A stretch of 64,000 nucleotides of DNA from CATQHD01 sp965202675. GTDB taxonomy: Bacteria; Actinomycetota; Acidimicrobiia; Spongiisociales; Spongiisociaceae. Made by a program: the position numbers and the translations under genes. The stretch is from assembly GCA_965202675.1 (NCBI GenBank), contig OZ241842.1:868001-932000 (forward strand). The letters are read 5' to 3'. The notes below the pieces were generated by a model. That model made no database searches and had not been told where the DNA came from. It saw nothing but the letters and a program-made list of their open reading frames with translations. Shown here in pieces: positions 8,402 to 17,988 of this stretch. The stretch's first letter is position 1; each line of letters opens with the position of its first letter.

Positions 8402-9232
8402 TCAGCGCGGCCGCCCCCGGAGGGCCGCCTCGTACAAGGCCCGGCGGTTCAACCCCAGCCCCTCGGCCACCGAGCGCACCGCCTCCGACAGGAGCTCCCC
8501 GCCCCCGGTGCGGGCCTCGACCTCCTGCACCGCCGCCGCCAACGGCGGAATCGAACCGGACCGCCCCTCCACCACCAGGGTGAACTCTCCCCTGGGGGTG
8601 CGCCTGCTCCACTCCTCGGCCGCTTCTGCCAGTGTCCCCGACCACACCTCCTCGTGGGCTTTGGTGAGCTCGCGGGCCACCGCCGCCCGCCGGTCCCCGC
8701 CCAGCGCGGCAGACAGGGCAGACAGGTCGTCGACCACCCGGGAAGGGGCGGAGAACAGCACCATGGGGCGGACCTCGGCGGCCAGGAACTCCAGGCGCTC
8801 GGTCCGTTCCCTGCCCTTGCGGGGCAGGAAGCCCTCGAATACGAACCGGCCGGCGTCCAGACCCGACACCGCCAGGGCGGACGACACCGCGCTCGGCCCC
8901 GGCACCACCGAGACCTCCGCCCCCACCCGCCGGGCGGCCTGCACCGCCGAGAAACCCGGATCGGACACCCCCGGCATCCCGGCGTCGGTGATGAGGGCCA
9001 CGGTCGACCCCCCCTCCAGCAACCGGGCCAGCCGGGCAGACCGCCGTGCTTCGTTGCCCGCGAAGTAGGACTCGGGGCGGACGGCCGCCCCGAGGCAGTC
9101 GAGCAACGCCCGCGCCCGGCGGGTGTCCTCGGCAAAGACCGCGTCCGCCCTCCCCAGGGTCTCGGCCAGCCGGGGGGAGGCGTCGCCCAGGTTGCCGATC
9201 GGCGTCCCGCACAGGATCAGGCGGCCGACCAT
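8402..9232 (-). CDS. rsmI: 16S rRNA (cytidine-1402-2'-O)-methyltransferase
   Basis: 276 aa. RsmI methylates the ribose of C1402 in the 16S decoding centre. The tetrapyrrole-methylase fold is marked by CGTPIGNLGDAS at the N-terminus, AEDTRRARALL, ALITDAGMPGVSDPG (SAM site) and VVPGPSAVSSALAVSGL. The start codon overlaps the stop of the upstream lipoprotein gene by 1 nt (TGATG), so it is coupled to that gene. The C-terminus (about residues 240-276) carries a short helix-turn-helix-like segment found in many RsmI. Confidence 0.93.
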   Translation of the reverse strand: MVGRLILCGTPIGNLGDASPRLAETLGRADAVFAEDTRRARALLDCLGAAVRPESYFAGNEARRSARLARLLEGGSTVALITDAGMPGVSDPGFSAVQAARRVGAEVSVVPGPSAVSSALAVSGLDAGRFVFEGFLPRKGRERTERLEFLAAEVRPMVLFSAPSRVVDDLSALSAALGGDRRAAVARELTKAHEEVWSGTLAEAAEEWSRRTPRGEFTLVVEGRSGSIPPLAAAVQEVEARTGGGELLSEAVRSVAEGLGLNRRALYEAALRGRPR

Positions 9233-10656
9233 CAGCCGCCCATCCCGAGCCGGAAGGCCAGCCGGCGGCCCGCCGAATGGTCGGAAGCGGCCATGAAGGT
9301 CAGAACGTCCACGTCCCAGACCAGCATGGCGTAGTCGTCTCCCCCCACCCACTCGGTCATGGTATCGACCACGATGGACGGCCCCACCTCCATCCCCGAC
9401 ATGATCAGACCCCGTAACGCCGTGTTCATCTCGGCGGCGTCGGAGAAGGAGTCGGCCGTGTAGTTAACCGCGAACAACACCTCGCCCTCCAGGGGATTCC
9501 AGAGGATCCGATACCGGTCGCCTCCCCAGCCGTCGGCTGCCCGGGCCGCCGCCGTCCCCCCTTCGTACGGGGAGAACAGGGCCTGCCAACGGCGCTCCCC
9601 CCAGGTTCCTTCCTCCACCAGGAGATAACCGTCCGCCGCCGCCGCCGGGGGTTCCACCGCCGCGGCAGGCTCCAGGCGCCGGTACCGCTCGGTGTGCAGA
9701 ACCTGCTCGGTGGTGACGGGCGGACGTTCAAGGGCCTGATCGAGCGCCGCCGAACCCCCCAGCCGGTACAGGTCGACCGCCAACGCGGCGCCGGCCCAGA
9801 CCGGGAAGCGGGCCAGATACACCAGCGCCGCGGGCGCTCCGGCGAGATCCGGCCCCGGCCGCGCCGCCGCCCCGGCGGCCACCGCCTCCCGCTCTTCGGG
9901 CGGCAGGGAGTCCAGGTAGAGCGACCGCACCAACGCCGCCTCTCCCTCCAGGAGGGCCGCCCGCGCCGCCGCCCGGTCCGGGTCCTCACCTTCTTCCTCC
10001 TCCCCCGACTGCGGGTGGTGCTGGTGCGACAGAGCCTTCGCCAGCACCCCCGCCAGCACCCAGCGCCGGAATTCGTCCAGGGGTTCTCCGCCGACGGCCA
10101 TGACCACCCGGCCCTGCCGGTAGTCGTAATAGGAATCGGGAACGTAGTCGTCCAGGCCGGCCGGCGCCGACTCCAGGGCGGAATCGATCTCGGCGCCGGC
10201 GTCCGCCGCCCCCAGCAGGTCGAGCAGCGCCCGCCAGTAGCGCACCTTCTCCTGATCCGGCCCGTCGGCAGGGCCCGGAAAGCGTCCGGCCATCTCATCG
10301 ACGGATACGGCTTCTATCTCCGGCCGCCGCAGGAAGGCGCGGCCCCGCAGCGATTCGACCCTCTCTATCAACCCTTCCACCTGGAGGGTCTGGGCTTCTG
10401 ACAGAGGCCAGGGGGGAGGCGGGGGAAGGGAGGTGACCGTAACAACCGCCGCCTCGGCGTCAGGGGAGGCGGGAGGGGCGGATGAGGGGGCGGCGCCCTC
10501 CGCGGCCGGGGCGGCGGTGGAAGGGACGGCGGGCGCCCCGGTGTCCGGGGGGGGCGGCTCCTGCGGGCCCGAGGCGCACCCCCCGGCAACCGCGCAGAAC
10601 ACCAAGCCCGCCGCCGCGGCCCGGAACTTCGCCCGGCGGGCGGGTGCGCCGGTCAT
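9232..10656 (-). CDS. Lipoprotein with degenerate metallopeptidase-like domain
   Basis: 474 aa from the ATG at 10656, which gives a signal peptide with a lipobox-like end (VFCAVAGGC), so it should be lipid-anchored outside the membrane. A Pro/Ala/Ser linker follows to about residue 80. The middle has VLAGVLAKALSHQHH and, further on, ALLEGEAALVRSLYL. These sit where secreted zinc peptidases of actinobacteria carry HExxHALQDQ and EGxA motifs, but the HExxH is missing, so activity is doubtful. The C-terminal part is unrecognised. It is translationally coupled to rsmI. The peptidase comparison is inference. Confidence 0.6.
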   Translation of the reverse strand: MTGAPARRAKFRAAAAGLVFCAVAGGCASGPQEPPPPDTGAPAVPSTAAPAAEGAAPSSAPPASPDAEAAVVTVTSLPPPPPWPLSEAQTLQVEGLIERVESLRGRAFLRRPEIEAVSVDEMAGRFPGPADGPDQEKVRYWRALLDLLGAADAGAEIDSALESAPAGLDDYVPDSYYDYRQGRVVMAVGGEPLDEFRRWVLAGVLAKALSHQHHPQSGEEEEGEDPDRAAARAALLEGEAALVRSLYLDSLPPEEREAVAAGAAARPGPDLAGAPAALVYLARFPVWAGAALAVDLYRLGGSAALDQALERPPVTTEQVLHTERYRRLEPAAAVEPPAAAADGYLLVEEGTWGERRWQALFSPYEGGTAAARAADGWGGDRYRILWNPLEGEVLFAVNYTADSFSDAAEMNTALRGLIMSGMEVGPSIVVDTMTEWVGGDDYAMLVWDVDVLTFMAASDHSAGRRLAFRLGMGG

Positions 10657-10693
10657 ACCGCTCCGGCCCCCGCACCCGGCGGGCGGCGCGCCT

Positions 10694-12142
10694 CTACCAG
10701 GCGAGGTACTTGAGCTCCAGGTACTCGTCCATCCCGTGATGACTGCCCTCGCGCCCCACTCCCGACTGCTTGACCCCGCCGAACGGCGCCGCGGCGTCGG
10801 ACACCATGCCCCGGTTGAGGCCCACCATGCCCGACTCGACCGCCTCGGCCACCCGGAAACCGCGGTTGACGTCCCCGGTGTACACATAGGAGATCAGACC
10901 GTGCTCGGTGTCGTTGGCGGCCGTCACCGCCTCTTCCTCGGTCTCGAAGGAAACCACCGGCGCTACGGGGCCGAAGATCTCGCGGCCGAGGATGGCCGCG
11001 TCGAACGGGACCTCCGACAGGACGGTGGGCTCGTAGAAGTAACCCGGTCCGGAGGGCGCCCTGCCTCCGGTGAGCACCCGGGCGTCCCCGCCGACCGCCC
11101 CCTCCACCAGGGACTCGATCTTCTCGACGGCGGCGGAGTTGATCATCGGCCCCACCTGGTTGGACCGGTCCAGGCCCGGCCCCAGCCGCAGGGCCGCCAT
11201 GGCCTCGGTCAACCGAGAGGTGAAATCTTCGGCCACCCCGGCCTGCACGTAGAAACGGTTGGCCGCCACACAGGTCTCCCCGCCGCCCCGCATCTTGGCC
11301 GCCATCGCCCCCTCGACAGCCGCCTCGAGGTCGGCGTCGTCGAACACCACGAAGGGGGCGTTGCCGCCCAGCTCCATGCTGGTGCGCATTATCCGGCTGC
11401 CCGCCTTGGCCATCAGCATCCGGCCTACCTCGGTGGATCCGGTGAAGGACAGCTTCCGAACCCGGGGGTCGTCGAGGATGAAGTCCACCACGCCCGAAGA
11501 TCCCCGTGCGGTAACAACGTTGGCCGCCCCGGGGGGGAGGCCGGCCTCGGCGAGGATGTCGGCCACCGCCAGAGCCGACAGGGGGGTGTCGGTGGCGGGC
11601 TTGAGGACGGCGGTGCAACCGGCGGCCAGGGCCGGCGCCAGCTTGCGGGTTGCCATGGCAGCGGGAAAGTTCCAGGGGGTGACCATCAGCGAGATCCCCA
11701 CCGGCTCCGCCAGCACCAGGATCCGTTTGTCGCCGCCCGGCGCGGTCCGGATCTCGCCGGTGATCCGCACCGCCTCCTCGGAGAACCAACGGAAGAACTC
11801 GGCCGCGTACCGGATCTCGCCCAGCGCGTCGGGATAGGCCTTGCCGTTCTCCAGCACCACCAGCTCGGCCAGCTGCTCCTCCCGCTCCAGCATGATCTCG
11901 AACGCCCTCCGGAGCACTTCGCTCCGGGTCCGGGGCGCGGCGGCGGCCCACCCGGGAGCGGCGGCCGCGGCCGCGTCGACGGCGGCCTCGGCCTGAGGGC
12001 GGCCTGCGGTCGAAACGGAGGCGAGCACCTGCTCGGTGGCCGGATCGATCACGTCCGTCCGGCTCTCGCCCTCGGTCCACTCACCGCCTATATGGAGCCG
12101 CGTCTTGTGCGCCGGCAGCAGCTCATCCACTACTAACGTCAT
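10694..12142 (-). CDS. gabD: NAD(P)-dependent succinate-semialdehyde dehydrogenase family protein
   Basis: 482 aa from the ATG at 12142, 6 nt after a perfect AAGGAGGA site. Aldehyde dehydrogenase superfamily features are VTPWNFPAAMATRKLAPALA, the SFTGSTEVGR nucleotide site, the catalytic Glu in MELGGNAPF and the catalytic Cys in GGETCVAANRFYVQ. The overall pattern fits the GabD group, which oxidises succinate semialdehyde to succinate (GABA or 2-oxoglutarate decarboxylation route). The substrate is not proved by sequence; other short semialdehydes are possible. It could feed the TCA cycle beside the sucCD, mdh, icd and acnA genes found elsewhere in the window. Confidence 0.85.
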   Translation of the reverse strand: MTLVVDELLPAHKTRLHIGGEWTEGESRTDVIDPATEQVLASVSTAGRPQAEAAVDAAAAAAPGWAAAAPRTRSEVLRRAFEIMLEREEQLAELVVLENGKAYPDALGEIRYAAEFFRWFSEEAVRITGEIRTAPGGDKRILVLAEPVGISLMVTPWNFPAAMATRKLAPALAAGCTAVLKPATDTPLSALAVADILAEAGLPPGAANVVTARGSSGVVDFILDDPRVRKLSFTGSTEVGRMLMAKAGSRIMRTSMELGGNAPFVVFDDADLEAAVEGAMAAKMRGGGETCVAANRFYVQAGVAEDFTSRLTEAMAALRLGPGLDRSNQVGPMINSAAVEKIESLVEGAVGGDARVLTGGRAPSGPGYFYEPTVLSEVPFDAAILGREIFGPVAPVVSFETEEEAVTAANDTEHGLISYVYTGDVNRGFRVAEAVESGMVGLNRGMVSDAAAPFGGVKQSGVGREGSHHGMDEYLELKYLAW

Positions 12143-12272
12143 CGAATCCTCCTTGTAAATGGCCGGCCCATCGGCGGCAGCCCGGGATGGGTCTACGATA
12201 CCCATCAGGCGGGCAAACCGGCAATCCTCCTATCCGTCCGGGCAGGGGGATTCGGGGTTCGGACCCCGGCGC

Positions 12273-14009
12273 CTACCCGTCCAGGTCCATGTATCGGACC
12301 AGCTCCGAGGCGATTTGCCCGGCCCGGCGGATCAGGCTCCGTTCGAGCGCCCGCAGATCGGCCTTTTCCGGCGCAGGGGCGGCCGCATCCGCATAGACCT
12401 TGAGCTTCGGCTCGGTGCCGCTGGGCCGCGCCAGCACCCGGCTTCCCCCCTCCAGCTCGAGGACGATCAGCGCCGCCGCCCCCAGCCAACGGGGCCGCTC
12501 CCCGGCGCCTGTCCGATAATCCTTCACCGAGGCAACCGCCGCGCCTCCCAGCCGACGCGGGGGGCGGGCCCCCAGCCGGTCCATGGCCGCGCCGATGGCT
12601 GCCGCCCCGGCCGGCCCCGGCCGGCGCACGCTCTGCTGCGCCGAGGCCCACAGGCCGAAGCGCCGGTACAGGCCGGACAGGCGGTCGGACAGGGTCATTC
12701 CTCTACGCCGGCATTCGGCGGCCAGGTCGGCCAGTATCAGCGCCGCCGAGATGCCGTCCTTGTCCTTGACCACTCCTCCGATCGAATAGCCCAGCGCTTC
12801 CTCGAATCCGAAGACGAACTCCGCCTCCCCGGCCGCCTCGAGGTCCAGGGCGGCGGCGGCGATCCATTTGAACCCGGTGAGGGCGGTCTCATGGCGCGCC
12901 CCGTAGGCCTCGGCGATGAGAGCCGTCATCGGGGAGCTGACGATCGTGTCGACCACCAGCGGGCGGGCGGCGCCCCGATAATGCGGCAGCAGGTAGTCGG
13001 CCAGGAGGGCGCCCACCTGGTTGCCGGTGAGGACGATCCAGCCTCCGGGGCCGGGAACCGCCGCCGCCAAGCGGTCGGCGTCGGGGTCGTTGGCCAGCAC
13101 CAGGTCGGCCCCCACCGACCCGGCCAAGCCCAGCGCCAGGTCCATGGACCCCGGCTCCTCGGGGTTGGGGAAGCGGACGGTCGGGAATCTCCCGTCGGGC
13201 TCGGCCTGTTCGGGAACCGGGTGCAGATCCTCGTAGCCGGCCTCGGCCAGGACGGCCCGCACGTGCGGCAGGCCCACCCCGTGCAGCGGGGTGTAGACGA
13301 TGCGCAGCCCCGGATCGCCCGCCCCGGGCGCCCGCAGCCCGGCCGCCGCCCGCCGGTATCCCTCCAGCACCGCCGCACCGATGGGCCGGACCCCCGGAAG
13401 GCGGCCTTCCAGGGCCCCCTCCGCCCGCGGGACGCCCGCCGCCCCGCCCACCCGGTCGACGGCGGCGGCGACGCGCGCGTCTGCCGGCGGGGTTATCTGG
13501 ACGCCGCCGGCGTCGTAGACCTTGCAGCCGTTGTCCTCGGGAGGATTGTGGCTGGCGGTTACCGCCGCCCCGGCGCAGGCGCCCAGCGCCGCCGTCGCAT
13601 AGGCGACCAGCGGAGTGGGAACGGGGTCCTCCCAGTACCGCACCTCCAAGCCGGCCGCCGCCAGCACCGCCGCCGCGTCGGCCATGAAAGCAGGGCTGGA
13701 AAGCCGGGCGTCGCGGCCCAGCACCACCGGACCGGGCGGGGGGCCGTCCTGACGGGCAACCAGGAAATCGGCCAGCCCCCTCGCCGTCCGGATGACCGTC
13801 GCCCGGTTCATCCGGTTGGATCCCGCCTCCACCGCCCCGCGCAGCCCGGCGGTGCCGAAGCGGAGGGTCCCGTCCATCCGCTCGGCCAGCTCCGCCCGGT
13901 CGCCCGACTCGATCAGCGCCTCCAGCTCCGCCCGGGTGGACGGATCCGGGTCGGCGGCCGCCCAGGCCCGCGCCCTCGCCGCCGGGTCGGCTGCCGCGGT
14001 GTTCGTCAT
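12273..14009 (-). CDS. Phosphoglucomutase/phosphomannomutase family protein
   Basis: 578 aa, the long form of the alpha-D-phosphohexomutase family. The four signatures are in order: FGTAGLRGAVEAGSNRMN at the N-terminus, the phosphoserine loop AAVTASHNPPEDNGCKVY, the Mg-binding NDPDADRLA, and GFEEALGYSIG for sugar recognition, followed by the phosphate-binding ARPSGTEPKLKVYA. It interconverts hexose 1- and 6-phosphates; glucose versus mannose (or ribose) cannot be told. The ORF ends about 130 bp before the dehydrogenase gene, with no shared operon sign. Confidence 0.9.
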   Translation of the reverse strand: MTNTAAADPAARARAWAAADPDPSTRAELEALIESGDRAELAERMDGTLRFGTAGLRGAVEAGSNRMNRATVIRTARGLADFLVARQDGPPPGPVVLGRDARLSSPAFMADAAAVLAAAGLEVRYWEDPVPTPLVAYATAALGACAGAAVTASHNPPEDNGCKVYDAGGVQITPPADARVAAAVDRVGGAAGVPRAEGALEGRLPGVRPIGAAVLEGYRRAAAGLRAPGAGDPGLRIVYTPLHGVGLPHVRAVLAEAGYEDLHPVPEQAEPDGRFPTVRFPNPEEPGSMDLALGLAGSVGADLVLANDPDADRLAAAVPGPGGWIVLTGNQVGALLADYLLPHYRGAARPLVVDTIVSSPMTALIAEAYGARHETALTGFKWIAAAALDLEAAGEAEFVFGFEEALGYSIGGVVKDKDGISAALILADLAAECRRRGMTLSDRLSGLYRRFGLWASAQQSVRRPGPAGAAAIGAAMDRLGARPPRRLGGAAVASVKDYRTGAGERPRWLGAAALIVLELEGGSRVLARPSGTEPKLKVYADAAAPAPEKADLRALERSLIRRAGQIASELVRYMDLDG

Positions 14010-14120
14010 AGGCGCGACTCTACGCCGCCCCCGCCGCTGTTCCTGCCGCGGAGCGCTCGAGGGGAGGGAGTGGATTCACAACCTTTCGCTTGTCCGGCCG
14101 CGGGGCGATGGACCCAAGAC

Positions 14121-14149
14121 GGGGCCTCCACAGAAGTAGTGGAGGCCCC
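14121..14149. terminator. Stem-loop after the SLH gene
   Basis: GGGGCCTCCAC at 14121-14131 pairs perfectly with GTGGAGGCCCC at 14139-14149 around a 7-nt loop. It lies 42 bp past the stop of the large minus-strand SLH gene and upstream of the mutase gene. There is no U-tract. The 11-bp stem is the strongest hairpin in this part of the window. Confidence 0.65.
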
Positions 14150-14190
14150 CGCCCTGGTGGTGTGGTGGTGTTGTGTTGCGGTAGAAGGCT

Positions 14191-17100
14191 CTATCGGTCG
14201 ATGAGGTAGATCGGCAGGTAGCGCAGGCAGTGCTCCTGTATATCGACGGTGGTCGCGGTTGCGCCGCTGCCCACGGGTACTTCGATGACCGAGCATTTAC
14301 CCGGGTATATCGTCGAGGCGGTCCCGACCCTCTCCTGGCGGAGGGAGGACATGAGCGCGCCGGTGGTGCGGTCGAAGGTCGTTCCCCAGCCCAGACGCCC
14401 GTTGCGGATCGGGCCCGCGTACTGTTCCGAAGGCTGATCGGTGGTCGCCCAGCCGCCGGACGGTTTGGTGAACACGTACACCGAGCCCAGCCAGTCGCCC
14501 GGCTGGCTGGTGTGCTCCCCGATCGCGATGGCGCCGCCGTCGGGGCTGATAGCGGCGAAGGTGCCGAACGAGCCGTAACCGGGGCTTCCTGCGATGCTGA
14601 ACACGACGTCGGCTTCGTCGGTGGTCGCCCAGCCGCCGGCCGGCTTCATGAAGATGTAAGCCCTGCCGTTGTCACCCGCGTGGTCCGAACTGTCCAGCCC
14701 CAGCTCGTTGGCCGCTCCCGGTTCGGAGATCAGGATCACATCGCCCCTTATCGCCACCCCCCGACCGAAACGCCCTTGCCTGACCGGATCGGGCGTGGTC
14801 AGCCTGATCGCGCCGGCGTCGCCGTCGACATCCTCGACCCAGCCCCCGGCGGGTTTGGTGAACACAGCAACATGACCGAGCGAATCGGTCGGCGACTCGG
14901 CTGCCCGGGTCCAACTTATAGGGTTGGCGGCGACGATGGTGTCCCCTTCGATGGCCAGCGCCCGGCCGCCTCCGGCGATCACCGACGGCGCTACGTCGTC
15001 GAAACGTTGGTTGGGGGCGGTTGCCCCCCAAACGTTGTGCAGCAACGTCACCCCGTTGTTCCACAAACCGGTGCCCGAATCCCTCTCGAAGATGGATATA
15101 CCGGGCCTCGACCCCACCACGATCGTGTCCCCGTCGATGGCCGCCTGCCTTCCGAATCTGTCGTTGGCGACGGCGTTCGGGGGGGTCAACACCTTGTCGG
15201 GCGTGTCGTCGTCCGCCCAGCCGCCCGACGGTTTCTCATAGACAAACGCCTTGCCCCTGAAAGAACCCACGACGATGGTGTCGCCGTCGATGTCCACCAG
15301 GTCCCCGAAGAAGGCGTTCGCCACATCGTCGCCGGTCGGCGGGGAAAGGATGGCCGGGGTGTCGTCGGTGATGCTGTCGTACACATACACCCGACCGACC
15401 CGCCGGTTGGCCGAACCCGCCTCGGACTGGTAGCGGGGGGCGCCCACCACGATCACCCCGTTGTCCGCCGCGAACGACGACCCGAACCGCTGCAGCAGGT
15501 TGTCGGCCGTTTCCTCGTCCGCCCCGAACGGGAACAGCCGGGCCCACTCGTCGGCGGCGGTGATCTGGCTCACCTTCCTCGAGTCGGTCTGATAGGCCGA
15601 AACCGTGATGTGCTCGGCGTTGTCCTTCACGTCCTTTTCGAAGTCGTCCAGGGTTACCGCGCCGGAAGTGGCGGTCAGCTGGTCGTTCGCGTCGTATTCG
15701 ACCATGGACACTGTGCTGTCGCCGACCAGCACCAGCCGGTTGTTCTCGGCGTCGTTGACCATCAGCCGGCCCCTAGCCGATCCGTCCTTGGCGGGTTCTG
15801 ACGCCCAGTAGTGGTAGATCCGCTCGGCCAGGATGTCACCGCTGCGGGGATCCCACTTGTCCTCGTGCCGTGTGTCCTGCTCCCGGATCAGCGCCAACGG
15901 AACCGAAAGCTCGGCCTTCACCCGGGCGGTGATCGTCTCGATGCCGGTCGCGTCCGAGTTCCGGGTGTAGGTCAGGGTGGCCACGCCCCGCCGGTTGGTC
16001 GTCTTCGTCCGCGCCTTCAACGCCGACCCCCGCAAACCGCGGTTCGGATATACATCGTCGATCTCCACGGGCGCAGCCGTCCTGATAAACAGGGCCGCGT
16101 GGGAGTACATGAGGGCTATCGGGTCGTCGTCGGCGTTGGCGGGGGCTGCGCCTACCCCGGCTGCGTCGTCGGAGGCGAACTCCACCGCCCGCCGTGATAT
16201 CGGATCGCCGTACTGATCCGTCAAAATGGCCCTGACCGTATGCGCCGCGCCCGCTTTGTCGGCCTCGTGGTACTCGACGTCCTGGGTCAGGGTCAGCACA
16301 GACGCCACAGCAACCGAGTCGCGCCACACCACCGCCGCGTCGGCTATCGGCGGCGCGTTCCGCACCAGCGCCCCGGCCTCTACCCCGGCCATCCCGAGAG
16401 CGGTCTTGTCCTCCACCTCCAGCGTCGAAGGCCGGCCATTGACATCCGACAGGCTGACGTCCAGATCAAGGTGCGCTACATCGCCCCGCTTGTCTGAACC
16501 CGCCCGCGGGTCGGTCCGAACAAACGACAACTCCACCTTGCCCGACGCGTCCGTCTTGTAAGTACTCGACCCGGAGTTCTGCGGCAGGTCACCCGTCGAC
16601 CCCGACTCGTTCGTCACCAGAGCCGACGCCACAGCCACCGACACGTCCTTGTCCGACACCGCGTTGCCGTCCTCGTCCACCAGCTGCAAAGTAAACGCCA
16701 CCCGGTCCCCGAACTTCGCCGCCGCCGCGTTATCAGCCAAATCATCGGAGACCCGCAGCTTCACCGCCGGCTTGGTAACCGCCAACTCAACCGACGACGA
16801 CACCGTCTCATCCGAATCGAACCGATCCCCCACATCACCCGTCCACGCCCACAGCGTCGACGACGCCGCAAACGACTCCGAATACTCCACATCACCCGAC
16901 GGACCCGTAACCAGATCACCGAACGCGATCTCACAGGCCATCGAACCCCCCACCACCGAAACGTCATCCGCCGAGCAACGCCCATCAGCCCCGAACGCAT
17001 CACCCGGACTCACCGCGGAGAACACATCCACCACCGCGTCCGGCATCGGCAACAAATCACTGTCCCGCACCGACACAGCCAACCCCACCGGGTCGTTCTC

Positions 17101-17919
17101 CTCCACCGACGGCTCCGCCGCCTGCAGGGTCAACCCCGCCGGCCGCGCCACCGTATGCGCCAACATCCGCGTGATGAACACCGCCATCTGCGCCCGCGTC
17201 ACCTGAGCCCCCGGCGAAAACTGGTCATCCGAGGTGCCCCGGGCCACGCCCAGCTCATACATCCGCCGGATCGCCGAATACTGACCCCGCGTAACATTGC
17301 CGATATCATCAAACCCGTCATCAAACGTAATGTCGGCCAGCTCATCCACCGTCCCGCCCAAAGCCCCCAACCCCAAACCAGAACCATCCTCAGCCGCCAA
17401 CAAGAACGCATCCAACATCGAAGCCATCTCCGCCCGCGACACCAACAAACCCGGCCCGAACACCGTCCCCGAACTCCCCGGCATGATCCCCAACGCCGCC
17501 ATCTGATTAACCGCCGCACGCGTCGCCTCCGGCCACCCCGCGATATCAGTAAACCCATCAGCCGGGTTCGCCGGCAGCACCACCCCAGCAGGACCCGCCG
17601 CCCGCGACAAGAACAACGCCATCTGCCAACGCGACACCGGCGCCCCCGGATCATAAGTAGTCTCCGTCCGGCCCCGCGTCACCCCGAAATGCGCCAAACA
17701 ATTAACCGCGTCCTCAGCAAACGTCCCCTCCACATCCACCAAACCCGCCGAATCCAACGCCGCACCCACACACGCCGAATACACCGCCTCATTATCCGCC
17801 TCCCCCTCCAAACCCTCAACCGGCTCTACCCCCCCCCCCACAGCCAACAACGACCACACCAAACCCAACAACAACACAACAGCCAACCACGACCGCCCCT
17901 GCACACCGCGCGCAACCAT
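14191..17919 (-). CDS. Giant SLH-domain surface protein with FG-GAP-like repeats
   Basis: 1242 aa from the ATG at 17919, which has AAGGAGGA 9 nt upstream; the 13 codons before it begin with TTG and overlap that site. There is a signal peptide (WLAVVLLLGLVWSLLAVGGG). Three SLH domains follow at about residues 50-255, with VSRWQMALFLSRA, VSRAEMASML and VTRAQMAVFITRML, the segments that bind wall polymers. Next comes an Ig-like middle and, from about residue 800, at least five repeats of the form RFGRQAAIDGDTIVVGS, which resemble an integrin-type FG-GAP beta-propeller. It is probably an exposed cell-surface protein; the ligand is unknown. The SLH part uses G/T-ending codons, unlike the rest of the gene. 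An 11-G tract in the signal peptide and a 12-G tract in the promoter suggest on/off switching. Confidence 0.88.
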   Translation of the reverse strand: MVARGVQGRSWLAVVLLLGLVWSLLAVGGGVEPVEGLEGEADNEAVYSACVGAALDSAGLVDVEGTFAEDAVNCLAHFGVTRGRTETTYDPGAPVSRWQMALFLSRAAGPAGVVLPANPADGFTDIAGWPEATRAAVNQMAALGIMPGSSGTVFGPGLLVSRAEMASMLDAFLLAAEDGSGLGLGALGGTVDELADITFDDGFDDIGNVTRGQYSAIRRMYELGVARGTSDDQFSPGAQVTRAQMAVFITRMLAHTVARPAGLTLQAAEPSVEENDPVGLAVSVRDSDLLPMPDAVVDVFSAVSPGDAFGADGRCSADDVSVVGGSMACEIAFGDLVTGPSGDVEYSESFAASSTLWAWTGDVGDRFDSDETVSSSVELAVTKPAVKLRVSDDLADNAAAAKFGDRVAFTLQLVDEDGNAVSDKDVSVAVASALVTNESGSTGDLPQNSGSSTYKTDASGKVELSFVRTDPRAGSDKRGDVAHLDLDVSLSDVNGRPSTLEVEDKTALGMAGVEAGALVRNAPPIADAAVVWRDSVAVASVLTLTQDVEYHEADKAGAAHTVRAILTDQYGDPISRRAVEFASDDAAGVGAAPANADDDPIALMYSHAALFIRTAAPVEIDDVYPNRGLRGSALKARTKTTNRRGVATLTYTRNSDATGIETITARVKAELSVPLALIREQDTRHEDKWDPRSGDILAERIYHYWASEPAKDGSARGRLMVNDAENNRLVLVGDSTVSMVEYDANDQLTATSGAVTLDDFEKDVKDNAEHITVSAYQTDSRKVSQITAADEWARLFPFGADEETADNLLQRFGSSFAADNGVIVVGAPRYQSEAGSANRRVGRVYVYDSITDDTPAILSPPTGDDVANAFFGDLVDIDGDTIVVGSFRGKAFVYEKPSGGWADDDTPDKVLTPPNAVANDRFGRQAAIDGDTIVVGSRPGISIFERDSGTGLWNNGVTLLHNVWGATAPNQRFDDVAPSVIAGGGRALAIEGDTIVAANPISWTRAAESPTDSLGHVAVFTKPAGGWVEDVDGDAGAIRLTTPDPVRQGRFGRGVAIRGDVILISEPGAANELGLDSSDHAGDNGRAYIFMKPAGGWATTDEADVVFSIAGSPGYGSFGTFAAISPDGGAIAIGEHTSQPGDWLGSVYVFTKPSGGWATTDQPSEQYAGPIRNGRLGWGTTFDRTTGALMSSLRQERVGTASTIYPGKCSVIEVPVGSGATATTVDIQEHCLRYLPIYLIDR
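17829..17839 (-). repeat. Poly-G(11) tract inside the SLH gene
   Basis: Eleven consecutive G on the coding strand encode the Gly-Gly-Gly after SLLAV, about residue 30. Gain or loss of one G by slippage would shift the frame and end the protein early. Confidence 0.85.
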
Positions 17920-17988
17920 AATGATCTGTCCTCCTTGCCTGTTTACTTTTTTATCCAATACAAGACACGGCTGATCCAGCCGATATTG

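Noticed and set aside
10433..12136. Plus-strand ORF of 567 aa opposite the dehydrogenase and lipoprotein genes
   Set aside because: It is an antisense shadow; the minus strand has the conserved aldehyde dehydrogenase motifs and a strong ribosome binding site.
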